Notes under the pieces: generated by a model
What the model saw: the letters and a program-made list of their open reading frames with translations, nothing else
Databases searched by the model: none
What the model was told of the DNA's origin: nothing
Made by a program: the position numbers and the translations under genes
Part shown: piece after piece, positions 7,491-15,542 of the stretch
Position numbering within the stretch: the first letter of the stretch is position 1
Layout of the letters: every line of letters starts with the position of its first letter
From: Arthrobacter sp. ISL-30
GTDB taxonomy: Bacteria > Actinomycetota > Actinomycetes > Actinomycetales > Micrococcaceae
NCBI RefSeq assembly: GCF_018613855.1
Contig: NZ_JAGGPK010000033.1
Location: 18,839 to 82,838 of the forward strand
Length of the DNA stretch: 64,000 nucleotides
Direction of reading: 5' to 3'

Positions 7491-8165
7491 ATGACTGAAC
7501 AGCCCAACACGCTGGGCCTGAAGGACAACACCGTGCTCCTGCACCGGATCAGTGACCGCCTCGCTGAACGGTTCTCGGGCATCTTCACCGCCGAAACCGT
7601 CGAACGCTACGTCTTCGAGTCCTACACCGCCCTGGCCCGAACCGCGAAAATCAGCACCTACCTGCCGGCCACCACCGAACACTTCGCCAACGACCGCCTC
7701 AACGCCCTGGCCGAACCCAAAGGCGCCTTCGCCTCCGAGGTCCCCGAAGTGCTCTTCGTCTGCGTCCAGAACGCCGGCCGCTCCCAGATGGCCGCGGCCC
7801 TGCTGAAGGTCGAAGCCAAAGGCCGCATCAGGGTCCGGTCCGCGGGATCCCTGCCAGCTGCAGAACTGGACCCCGCGGTGGTGACGGCCATGGCCGAAAA
7901 GGGGCTGGATCTCTCCAGGGATTACCCGAAACCCCTCACCGACGATGTCGTGCGCGCCTCTGACATCGTGATCACCATGGGCTGCGGCGACTCCTGCCCG
8001 ATCTACCCCGGCAAACGCTACGAAGACTGGGACCTTACCGACACGGCCAACCAGTCCCTGGACACCGTCAGGGACGTCCGCGACAAAATCCACGACCGCG
8101 TTAAGGCGCTGGTCGCCTCGCTGTTGAGAAACTCCGACCTGCGCAAGGGAGAAGCCCCCTCATGA
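7491..8165 (+). CDS. arsC: Arsenate reductase with N-terminal three-helix domain
   Basis: 224 residues. About 75 N-terminal residues form an all-helical domain (LHRISDRLAERFSG, then ETVERYVFESYTALAR) of the type fused to ArsC in mycobacteria. An LMW-PTP domain follows with P-loop FVCVQNAGRS (Cys91) and MGCGDSC (Cys165, Cys169). The triple-cysteine set again implies thioredoxin coupling. Its stop overlaps the ATG of the next gene (ATGA). Confidence 0.9.
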   Translation: MTEQPNTLGLKDNTVLLHRISDRLAERFSGIFTAETVERYVFESYTALARTAKISTYLPATTEHFANDRLNALAEPKGAFASEVPEVLFVCVQNAGRSQMAAALLKVEAKGRIRVRSAGSLPAAELDPAVVTAMAEKGLDLSRDYPKPLTDDVVRASDIVITMGCGDSCPIYPGKRYEDWDLTDTANQSLDTVRDVRDKIHDRVKALVASLLRNSDLRKGEAPS

Positions 8166-8614
8166 CCGATTCCGCAACCGCGACGTCCGAAACCGGAAAG
8201 AAGCCGGCAGTCCTGTTCGTCTGCAGCAAGAACGGCGGCAAGTCCCAGCTCGCCGCAGGCCTCATGCGGCAACTGGCGGCCGGCAGCGTCGACGTGTACT
8301 CCGCCGGCACCAGACCCGGCAAAGACCTCAACCCCCTCGCCGTCGAATCCCTCACCGAACTCGGCATCGACGTCGGCGGGGAACACCCCAAACCCGTTAG
8401 CGACGAGGTCATCGACGCCGTTGACGTCGTAGTCGTGCTCGGAACCGAAGCCAGGCTCGACCCGCGCGAAGACACCAGGTTCGAACTCTGGGAAACCGAC
8501 GAACCCTCAGAACGCGGCATCGAAGGCATGGAACGCATGCGGCTCGTCCGCGACGACATCAAAAACCGCGTCCAACAGCTCTACGCCACCCTCACCGGCA
8601 CGCATGGGGCATAG
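8162..8614 (+). CDS. arsC: Arsenate-mycothiol transferase type ArsC
   Basis: 150 residues. The P-loop is VCSKNGGKSQ: Cys21 is kept, while Lys27 replaces the usual Arg. This NGGKS form, with a GMERMRLVRD segment near the end, matches the C. glutamicum ArsC1/ArsC2 class that conjugates arsenate to mycothiol and is completed by mycoredoxin. There is no GCGDxC pair, consistent with external thiol use. It is the last gene of the ars operon, before a strong hairpin. Confidence 0.88.
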   Translation: MTDSATATSETGKKPAVLFVCSKNGGKSQLAAGLMRQLAAGSVDVYSAGTRPGKDLNPLAVESLTELGIDVGGEHPKPVSDEVIDAVDVVVVLGTEARLDPREDTRFELWETDEPSERGIEGMERMRLVRDDIKNRVQQLYATLTGTHGA

Positions 8615-8689
8615 AAACCGCAGCACCAGAGAAAACGGCCCGCGCTGAGGGTGCATCTGATGGTTCCGCTGGCCAGCGGGACGGGTACG

Positions 8690-8730
8690 GATCAGGCCCC
8701 TTCCCTGGCTTACCGGACAGGGGCCTGATC
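8690..8730 (+). terminator. Terminator hairpin after ars operon
   Basis: GATCAGGCCCC (8690-8700) pairs perfectly over 11 bp with GGGGCCTGATC (8720-8730), with a 19-nt loop. It lies 75 bp after the last arsC and just beyond the 3' end of the minus-strand SulP remnant, so it could serve both sides. Confidence 0.7.
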
Positions 8731-8743
8731 GGGATGGCGTGCG

Positions 8744-9045
8744 TCAGTGACCGGCGCTAAGCTTTCCCGCGAGCCGTTCGCGCATGAGGACGCTGGCGTC
8801 GTTCAGCCCGATAATTTTCACGTTCTTGCCGTGGTGGTGGTACTTCTCGGTGATCGCATCGAGGGCCGCGATGGTGGAGGCGTCCCAGAGGTGGGAGGCG
8901 TGCCTGTCGATTACCACGTGCTCCGGGTCCCAAGGCGTACTCGAACTGCGTGTAGAGGTCGTTGGACGAGGCGAAGAAGAGCTCACCGTCCACAACGTAC
9001 GTGGCCGTTTCGTGCCCGTTGATCACCTTCACGCTGCGGGAGGAG
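8744..9045 (-). pseudogene. SulP transporter, C-terminal STAS remnant
   Basis: Only the STAS end of a SulP sulfate/anion transporter remains. One frame reads GHETATYVVDGELFFASS and YTQFEYAL. After an extra G near 8930 the other frame continues DPEHVVID...ASHLWDASTIAALDAI and ends KVKI-type (NVKIIGLNDASVLMRERL). All transmembrane segments are missing, and the 5' side is cut by the MerR-like gene. Confidence 0.7.
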
Positions 9046-9052
9046 GCCCTTG

Positions 9053-9431
9053 ATGACAGCAAGAACAAGCAACTCCACCATGCATATAGGTGAGCTGGCG
9101 GGAACGGACGGGCTTGTCGCTGAGGACTATCCGGCACTATGACGAGGTGGGCCTGCTCCCGGCCTCTGCCCGCACCGACGGCGGCTTTCGTGTGTATTCA
9201 GAGAAGGACTTTGAACGACTCACGGTTATCAAGCAGATGAAGCCCCTTGGATTCTCGCTGGAGGAAATGGCGGAGATCCTCGGTATCTTGTCTTCGAGCG
9301 ACGGTGGGTCGGACGAGGAGGCGGGGCGCCTTGCCGAGTTCCTGGAGAAGGCAGTCCATCAGCGGGCCAAGATGGCACGGAACCTGGCCCAGGCAGACGA
9401 TTTCATTCAAAGGCTCGGCGGCCAAGCTTAA
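9053..9431 (+). pseudogene. MerR-family regulator, single frameshift
   Basis: The start MHIGELAG at about 9080 (or the ATG at 9053) leads, after one surplus G near 9100, into the MerR signature RTGLSLRTIRHYDEVGLLPAS, then the DGGFRVYSEKDFERL wing and a C-terminal coiled coil (LAEFLEKAVHQRAKMARNL). Dropping one G from the GCGGGAACGG run restores a normal-size MerR protein of about 117-125 residues, so a sequencing error is possible. It is divergent to the SulP remnant, probably its former target. Confidence 0.65.
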
Positions 9432-9461
9432 TCAATCGTGGGTGCCCTGGCCGTGAATGGG

Positions 9462-9817
9462 TTAGGGGTGGCCCGCGCGCAGCGCTCCGTGCGTGCGTGC
9501 CAGCCGCTCCCGCAGGCGCGTGTTTTCTTCGGTGAGCTTCCTAATGCGTTGGTGGGCAAGTTCAAGCCGCCGATGCATGATGCTTCCGACGCCCGAACAG
9601 ATGATCCAGTGGGTGAAGTCTTGCTCGGCTGGCTCCGCTGCTGCTGCTGTTCCAGCAGGTCCGGTTGCATGTAAAGCAAGGAACGTGAGACCTCGGCCGT
9701 TCTGGCCAGCCCGCTGACGGTCGCGGCTTGGCTGGTCTGATCCAGCTGCGCCAGCGTACTTGTGCCACGAGTCCTACTGCAACCGGTACCGCGTCGCGGC
9801 CCGTACCTCCAACACAC
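9462..9817 (-). pseudogene. DUF6262 / Tn554 TnpC-like protein, broken
   Basis: One frame keeps the N-terminal helix and HTH-like part ([21 protein letters not shown]). After a frameshift near 9600 another frame gives the coiled-coil end (HRRLELAHQRIRKLTEEN, then RLRERLARTHGALR) and stops at 9462. This is the pattern of DUF6262 proteins encoded with the paired tyrosine recombinases of Tn554-like elements. No recombinase is left beside it. Confidence 0.6.
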
Positions 9818-10141
9818 CGGATTCCTCCAGCGGCAACTCTGGTTTTCGCACTATCGCCCTAGGCAACTAAGCGGCATTGAACGTTTTCGCGAGAGCTTGG
9901 TAGGAACGGTCGGAATCACAGTGCTCGCGAGACAAAGCTGCCGCACCCCCGCAGGGCGCTCATTGACCGCCATGGCTCTGAGCTTCATCCAGTCTTGGGG
10001 AAAGGAGCCGAATTCCGTGTTTGCTCTGTGGAGAGCTTGTCGAACCAAGTCTTGAGCCTCGTCGTGAGGTGCGCCTTCGACCTTGTCGGGCCGCGCCGTG
10101 GTGGACGATGACGAACTGCTGCGGTCAGGTGAACGCATGCT
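9818..10141. other. Degenerate stretch, no intact gene
   Basis: The minus strand shows short matches to a DUF2493/SLOG-like nucleotide-binding protein spread over two frames (FVIVHHGAARQG, then DKVEGAPHDEAQDLV and FPQDW near 9950-10120). The match is weak and nothing else is readable. Confidence 0.25.
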
Positions 10142-10333
10142 TCAGGCGGAAGGAAAGTGGTCCCGGTCCGTGTAGGAGCCGGGTCGGGTTGCTGCACCGG
10201 CCTCGCATGTGCAGTTGCTGTCCACTTCCAACTGGAGAGTCACGGATCCACCGCCTTCAAACTGGAGGACGACGGGCTCGCGATCGGTGGTTGAAACGCG
10301 AAGGACGGTTCCTTTGGGGGAGATTGCAGACAT
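10142..10333 (-). CDS. Small hypothetical protein (63 residues)
   Basis: ATG with a GAAAGGA Shine-Dalgarno 8 bp upstream. The peptide has two beta-rich repeats (KGTVLRVSTTDREPVVLQF, then GGSVTLQLEVDSNCTCE) with a closely spaced Cys pair, followed by a polar tail. No family is recognised. It lies downstream of the TauE/SafE exporter gene on the same strand and may be the last gene of that operon. Confidence 0.45.
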   Translation of the reverse strand: MSAISPKGTVLRVSTTDREPVVLQFEGGGSVTLQLEVDSNCTCEAGAATRPGSYTDRDHFPSA

Positions 10334-10413
10334 GGCTGTCCTTTCGTGAGCTTCTTGGGCTCAATAGGGTGGGGTTTGTTACTGGGTGGGATCTGTTGGA
10401 GTGGGTTCAAGGC

Positions 10414-11157
10414 TCAGGTCAGGGAGTCCAGCACTCCACGCACAATCGTGGCTGCGGCACCGAGGTAAGCGAGGACGATCAGCAGGATCTGAGCCGCCCT
10501 GGTGGGAACGTATTTTGCAGCGATGTCACCGAGCACTAGTCCGGCGAGGCAGGCCACGGCAACGGCGAGCCACATGGTCCAGGGGAGCACCGGAAATGTA
10601 TTCGGGGCTGAAACTGCCTTGGAAGCCAGGGAGAAGGTTCCGATAGTAAGAAAGTACGGCTGCATCGTGGCGGCGAAGGACTTGTGGTGCCACCGGGTGG
10701 CGATGGAATATATGCTGACCGCTGGTCCCCCCACACCGGCCGCCGTATTCATGAAGCCGCTCAAGCCGCCGGCAGTGAAGAGGTAGCGGCGGCGTGCAGG
10801 CAGCGTGGCGGACTTCAGGACGAGCAGGACGGTCAGCCCCGCTGCGAGGATGACGCCGATGGAGATTTCCAGCACCGCCGGCGGGACCAGCCTGATGAGG
10901 ATCGCGGCTGGGATGATCCCTAGCAAGGCCGAGGCTGCCAGGGCTGCGTACCGTTTCCAGTCGATGTCCCGCACCACCCGGAAAATGATGGCCCCGGCCG
11001 TGACGGCGCCGCACAGGTTGACCAGGACCACCCCTTCGACCGGGCCCAGGAGCAGGACCAGGAAGGGTGCGGCCACCAGGGCGAAGCCCATTCCGGTGAT
11101 GCGCTGCATCCCGGCACCCATGACGACGGCGGCCAGCACCAGCCCGGTGGTCAGCAT
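10414..11157 (-). CDS. TauE/SafE-family sulfonate/sulfite exporter
   Basis: 247 residues with about eight hydrophobic helices and the duplicated TauE/SafE motif: GMGFALVAAPFLVLLLGPVE in the first half, and GLSGFMNTAAGVGGP in the second. The family exports sulfite, sulfolactate, sulfoacetate and similar anions. The gene starts directly next to the stop of the aldehyde dehydrogenase gene, as the end of the SQ operon. Export of the C3 sulfonate end product (sulfolactate) is the expected job. Confidence 0.85.
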   Translation of the reverse strand: MLTTGLVLAAVVMGAGMQRITGMGFALVAAPFLVLLLGPVEGVVLVNLCGAVTAGAIIFRVVRDIDWKRYAALAASALLGIIPAAILIRLVPPAVLEISIGVILAAGLTVLLVLKSATLPARRRYLFTAGGLSGFMNTAAGVGGPAVSIYSIATRWHHKSFAATMQPYFLTIGTFSLASKAVSAPNTFPVLPWTMWLAVAVACLAGLVLGDIAAKYVPTRAAQILLIVLAYLGAAATIVRGVLDSLT

Positions 11158-12597
11158 TTACGGCCTCCAGGCCACGTACTGGACCTCCTCGAATTCCTCC
11201 AGTCCCAGGCTGGATCCCTCGCGGCCGAGGCCGGACTGCTTGGCGCCGCCCATGGGGGCGAAGGCCACGGAGGGAAGGGGATCGTTGACGCCGACGATGC
11301 CGGCTTCGAGGCGTTCGGGGACGTCCCAGCCGCGCCTGGGGCTGCCGCTCCAGATGTAGGCGGCGAGGCCCATTTCCGTGGCATTCGCCTTCCTGACCGC
11401 GTCCTCCTCGGAGGAGAACGTGACCACGCCGGCCGCCGGGCCGAACACCTCCTCAGTCACCAGCGGCGCATCGTCTGGAACATCCATCAGGAGTGTCGGG
11501 GCCAGAAACGTGCCCCGCCCGGGAACGTCGGTCCGCTGCGTGACGCGGCGGGCGCCGCGGTTCAGGGCGTCATCCACGAGTTTCTGCACGGCGGACACAC
11601 GCTCGGCGTCGATTACGGGACCAAGGTCCGGCATCGGTGCGTCGCCGTCGGGAACGCCGTGGCCGATGCTCATCGCGTCGAAGCGCGCGCCCAGCTTCCG
11701 GGCGAACTCTTCGGCGATGCTGTCCTGGACCAGGAAGCGGTTGGCGGCTACGCAGGACTGGCCGGTGTTGCGGAGCCGCCCCAGGACCGCGCCCTCGACG
11801 GCAGCGCCCAGGTCGGCGTCCTCGAAGACGATGAAGGGCGCGTTGCCGCCGAGTTCAAGCAGGGGGCGGACCACGCGTTCCGAAGCGGCGGCCATGATCT
11901 GGCGGCCCACGCCGGTGGAGCCGGTGAAGCTGACGGCCCGCACGGCCCGGTGCCGGAGCAGAGCGGCGGTGATGTTCCGGGAGGGGCCGTGTACCAGGTT
12001 GACGACGCCGGCGGGGAACCCGGCGTCGTGCAGGACCTCGAACAGGCCGGTGGCGGCGAGCGGCGCCTTTTCGGAAACCCGGCCCACCACGGTGCAGCCG
12101 GCTGCCAGCATGGCGGCGAGCTTGCGCGCCTGGATGGATACCGGGAAGTTCCACGGGGTGAGGCTGAGCGTGACGCCTATGGGTTTGCGGAGGCTGAGGT
12201 GGCGGCGGCCCTGCAGTTCGGGTGGGCTGATAGTGCCGGTGGCGCGGCGCGCTTCCTCGGCGAACCAGCGGAAGTACTCCACCGAGAAGTCCACTTCGCC
12301 CTGGGCTTCGGGGAGCCGCTTTCCGGCTTCCAGCGCCAGGGTGTGAGCCAGCTCGTCGCGGCGTTCGGCCAGCAGGTCGGCCGCATTATGGAGCAGGTCG
12401 GCCCGGCTGCGGGCGGTCGTCCGGGACCAGGTGCTGAAGGCTTCGGCAGCAGCATCAGCGGCCCTTGTCGCATCCTCCGCAGTTCCCCATGCCACCTCAC
12501 CCACGGTGCTACCGTTTCCGGGATCCGTAACGTCCTTGGACGTTCCGGCGGAGTGCCAGGTGCCGTTCACCAGGTGTCGGGCTGATTTCAGGTTCAC
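11158..12597 (-). CDS. NAD(P)-dependent aldehyde dehydrogenase, likely sulfolactaldehyde dehydrogenase
   Basis: 479 residues from a GTG start with a GAAAGG site. This is a full ALDH fold of the succinate-semialdehyde dehydrogenase (GabD) branch: SLTPWNFPVSIQARKLA, LELGGNAPFIVFEDADL with the general-base Glu, NTGQSCVAANRF with the catalytic Cys, and EEVFGPAAGV. Sulfolactaldehyde dehydrogenases of SQ pathways belong to this branch. Downstream of a YihT-like aldolase and next to a TauE exporter, oxidation of sulfolactaldehyde to sulfolactate is the best reading; an SSADH role cannot be excluded. Confidence 0.85.
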   Translation of the reverse strand: MNLKSARHLVNGTWHSAGTSKDVTDPGNGSTVGEVAWGTAEDATRAADAAAEAFSTWSRTTARSRADLLHNAADLLAERRDELAHTLALEAGKRLPEAQGEVDFSVEYFRWFAEEARRATGTISPPELQGRRHLSLRKPIGVTLSLTPWNFPVSIQARKLAAMLAAGCTVVGRVSEKAPLAATGLFEVLHDAGFPAGVVNLVHGPSRNITAALLRHRAVRAVSFTGSTGVGRQIMAAASERVVRPLLELGGNAPFIVFEDADLGAAVEGAVLGRLRNTGQSCVAANRFLVQDSIAEEFARKLGARFDAMSIGHGVPDGDAPMPDLGPVIDAERVSAVQKLVDDALNRGARRVTQRTDVPGRGTFLAPTLLMDVPDDAPLVTEEVFGPAAGVVTFSSEEDAVRKANATEMGLAAYIWSGSPRRGWDVPERLEAGIVGVNDPLPSVAFAPMGGAKQSGLGREGSSLGLEEFEEVQYVAWRP

Positions 12598-12617
12598 GTT
12601 GTGTTGCCTTTCGTTGG

Positions 12618-13763
12618 CTAGGAGAAATCCATCACTGCGGGGCGGGCGCGGCCGCCCACGCTCAGCATGGGCCAGTCAGGATCGGTTGTCAGGATGCGCG
12701 GGCCGTTGTCGGTGACCAGGAGGGTGTCTTCCACCTTGAATCCGGCCCCGGACGGGTTCCAGCCCAGCGCCATGGCGGCGGAGAGTTCAACGTCGGTGCC
12801 GGGGTTTGCGATCAGCTCGCGGGGGTTGAAACCGGTCAGGCCGCCTTGGTGGTGCCGCCGCCACTCCTGGGGGTCGAAACCGTTCAGGCCGTATGCTTCC
12901 GCGCCGCGGCGGAAGACCTCGCCTAGGACGGCGCCTGGCTTGCTGGCGTCCAGGAATTCCTGTTCCACCCGCAACAGCGCCTGGTACTCTTGTGCGTCTC
13001 CGCCCAGCGGACGGAAGGACGCCATCCGGGTGATGGTCCCCACCATGCCGTTGCGGCGGCCGCAGCATGCCACCATCACCCTGTCCGTGACGGGCAGGGC
13101 GGTGGCCAACGGGTGGCGGTGGGCGCCGATCCGCTCGTCGCCGCCTACGAAGAGGGCCACCGTTTCGATGCCCTCGTCCAGCAGCGCCGCCACCAGGGAA
13201 CCGGCGATGTGCTGTTCGGCGTCGCCGGGGCGGATGGCAGAAACCACGCGGCCGGTGATCCGAGCCAGGTCCGTGCAGACCTCGGCGAGGGCTTCCTGCT
13301 GGCCGGCAGTCAGCACCCGGCGGATGGCGGCAAGCTCGGCCGCGGCGTCGGTGCTGTCGGACAGACCCGGCAGATCGGTCAGGACGCCAGCTCCGGAAGG
13401 GAGCCGGGCGGACCGGTCCTCCATCCAATCGACTGCGTCGAAATCCACCACCCGCCCGGCGAACTCGACGTCCCGCAGCCGCGGCGCCTCAATTACGTTC
13501 GTGATGATCCGCACGTCACCTCCCGAACCGGAACCGGGCCCGCCCCCTGGCACATTGGGGCCAAGGCCCGAGACTACGACATCAAAACAGGACATGTTGA
13601 GAGTCTGCGGCACGTGCCACCTGGCTCCGGTAAACCATGAGAGGTTCAACGGGTCCCGCAAAACCACGGTGTGGGCGTCGTGCCTCGCTGCCAGCTGACG
13701 AAGGGAATCAAGCTGGGCTTCCCAGCCGCTGCGGACACTGTCGTCCGTCGTGCTTGTGCTCAT
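12618..13763 (-). CDS. M24 (pita-bread fold) family protein, probably non-peptidase
   Basis: 381 residues. An N-terminal creatinase-like domain is followed by a C-terminal M24 fold (AELAAIRRVLTAGQQEALAE, HHQGGLTGF, then FKVEDTLLVTDNGPRIL). The HxxG His and final Glu positions are kept, but the Asp of the first metal pair and the first Glu look replaced (GRRNGMVG; ALGWNPSG), so the dinuclear metal site is probably incomplete, as in creatinase. It overlaps the ABC permease start by 4 bp in the SQ operon. Substrate unknown. Confidence 0.7.
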   Translation of the reverse strand: MSTSTTDDSVRSGWEAQLDSLRQLAARHDAHTVVLRDPLNLSWFTGARWHVPQTLNMSCFDVVVSGLGPNVPGGGPGSGSGGDVRIITNVIEAPRLRDVEFAGRVVDFDAVDWMEDRSARLPSGAGVLTDLPGLSDSTDAAAELAAIRRVLTAGQQEALAEVCTDLARITGRVVSAIRPGDAEQHIAGSLVAALLDEGIETVALFVGGDERIGAHRHPLATALPVTDRVMVACCGRRNGMVGTITRMASFRPLGGDAQEYQALLRVEQEFLDASKPGAVLGEVFRRGAEAYGLNGFDPQEWRRHHQGGLTGFNPRELIANPGTDVELSAAMALGWNPSGAGFKVEDTLLVTDNGPRILTTDPDWPMLSVGGRARPAVMDFS

Positions 13764-14575
13764 CCCTTGCTGGCTCCGGCGGTGATCCCGGCAACGAAGT
13801 AGCGCTGGAGGAAGACGTAGGCCACCACCACGGGCAGGGAGGCCAGGATGACGCCGGCGAACAGCAGCGGGTAATTGGTCTGGAACTCGCCTTGGAAGCT
13901 CAGCAGCGCCAGCGGCAGGGTCCGGTTGCCCGGGGACTGGATGAACAGCAGCGGGTACAGCAGTTCGTTCCAGTGGATCACGAACAGGAAGATCGCGGCT
14001 GCCGCTACGGACGGTGCAGACAATGGCAGGGCGATGGATGTATACGTCCGCCAGGGTCCGGTGCCGTCGATGGAGGATGCTTCATAGAGTTCCTTGGGCA
14101 GGGTCCGCATGAAGCCGCCCAGGATGAACACGGCGATGGGCAGGGTGGACACCACATTCGCCACCACCAGGCCAGCCAGGTTGTCCAACAGACCCAGCCG
14201 CCCGAACAGAACATACAGCGGCACCATATTGGCCTGGGCCGGGATGGCCATGCCCAGGACCAGGAAGCCAAAGATGGCCCAGGATATGAAGCCTTTGAGC
14301 CGGGACACGGCGTAACCGGCGAGGCTGGCCAGGAACAGGGTGAGCGGCACGGAGATGGCGGTGACGATGACGCTGTTCATGAACGACGAACCAAGGTTCT
14401 GGCCGGCGATCACCTCCGCATAGTTGGCGGGGGAGAGGGACTGCGGCAGGCTGAACGGTCCGGCGAAGAGTTCCTGGGTGGACTTGAAGCTGCCGAACCC
14501 GACAACGGTCAGCGGAACGATGATGATGACCGCGTAGATCCCAAGAATCGCGCGGCGGCTTACGGAGGCAAGCAT
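13760..14575 (-). CDS. Carbohydrate ABC transporter permease (MalG type)
   Basis: 271 residues with six hydrophobic helices and the EAA loop (ELYEASSIDGTGPWRTYTSIALPLSAP) that docks the ATPase. An N-terminal basic stretch precedes TM1. It forms an importer with the permease at 14580 and the lipoprotein at 15539. No ATP-binding subunit gene is in the window, so a shared MsiK-like ATPase is likely. The substrate is inferred from neighbours: SQ or its glycosides. Confidence 0.9.
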   Translation of the reverse strand: MLASVSRRAILGIYAVIIIVPLTVVGFGSFKSTQELFAGPFSLPQSLSPANYAEVIAGQNLGSSFMNSVIVTAISVPLTLFLASLAGYAVSRLKGFISWAIFGFLVLGMAIPAQANMVPLYVLFGRLGLLDNLAGLVVANVVSTLPIAVFILGGFMRTLPKELYEASSIDGTGPWRTYTSIALPLSAPSVAAAAIFLFVIHWNELLYPLLFIQSPGNRTLPLALLSFQGEFQTNYPLLFAGVILASLPVVVAYVFLQRYFVAGITAGASKG

Positions 14576-14579
14576 GCTG

Positions 14580-15542
14580 TCATTCCCCCTTCGGGGTCAG
14601 CCGGAGCAACCGGCGCTGGAGCCAGGTCACCAAGGCGATCATCCCCATGAAAATGATCGACTGGGCAGCGGCGTAGCCGAACTCCGAGTTGGCAAAGGTG
14701 CTGTAGATACGGGTGGAGAGAATGTCCAGGGAACCCTTGGGCGGGTTGCCCGCGATGCCTAGGATCAGGTCAAAGGCCTTGAACGACTGGACCGTGGTGT
14801 AGGCCACCACGATCGACGTCGCCGGGGCCACGAACGGCCAGGTGATGGACTTGAACTGCTGCCACCTGTTGGCGCCGTCCATCTCCGCAGCTTCATAGAG
14901 TTCCCGCGGGATGGATTGCAGGCCCGCGATGTACACCACCATCATCTGCCCGGCGTGGAACCATACTTGGGTCACGGCTACCCAATACAGGGCCTGGGCG
15001 TTGTTGCCGAGGTAGGAACCCTGGAGGGATTCCAGGCCTACAGCGCCCAGGACCGAGTTGGCCAGGCCGAAGTTGGGATCGTAGATGAACTTCCAGATGA
15101 AGGCCACGGACACGGAGGACAGGATGGTGGGGAAGAAGAACAGGGCACGGAGCAGGATGCTGCCGCGGGAGTTCTTCGTCAGGAGCAGGGCGAGCACCAG
15201 GGAGAACGCCGTCTGTGCGATCACCACCAGCAGCACAAACTTCAAGTTGTTCGTCAGTGCGTTGGTGAACAGCGAGTCCCCGGTGAAGGCGCGGATGAAA
15301 TTGTCCAGCCCCACATAATTGAAGGCCGCGGAGAAGCCGTTCCAGTCCGTGATGGCGTACTGGAAGGCCTGCAAGGTGGGCATCAGCAGGAAGAAGGCAA
15401 TGACGGCGACCGCGGGGAGCGGGAAGAGGTACAGCGCGGGATTCACCCGAGTGGGTGAGCGGCGGCGCACCTTGGTGGCGCTCGGTTCTGGATGGCTGTG
15501 CGGCGCCTTCCGCTTCGCAGCCGTCCCGATGTGGGTGCTCAT
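14580..15542 (-). CDS. Carbohydrate ABC transporter permease (MalF type)
   Basis: 320 residues. A basic N-terminus (about 35 residues) precedes six helices, starting with LYLFPLPAVAVIAFFLLMP. The EAA motif reads ELYEAAEMDGANRWQQFKSITWP. Its start overlaps the end of the solute-binding protein gene by 4 bp. It pairs with the MalG-type permease 4 bp downstream. Confidence 0.9.
   Translation of the reverse strand: MSTHIGTAAKRKAPHSHPEPSATKVRRRSPTRVNPALYLFPLPAVAVIAFFLLMPTLQAFQYAITDWNGFSAAFNYVGLDNFIRAFTGDSLFTNALTNNLKFVLLVVIAQTAFSLVLALLLTKNSRGSILLRALFFFPTILSSVSVAFIWKFIYDPNFGLANSVLGAVGLESLQGSYLGNNAQALYWVAVTQVWFHAGQMMVVYIAGLQSIPRELYEAAEMDGANRWQQFKSITWPFVAPATSIVVAYTTVQSFKAFDLILGIAGNPPKGSLDILSTRIYSTFANSEFGYAAAQSIIFMGMIALVTWLQRRLLRLTPKGE

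Noticed and set aside
6822..8093. 423-residue open minus-strand frame opposite the flavoprotein and arsC genes
   Set aside because: Composition is Gly/Val/Asp-rich, there is no domain, and it spans two clear plus-strand genes; a codon-bias shadow.
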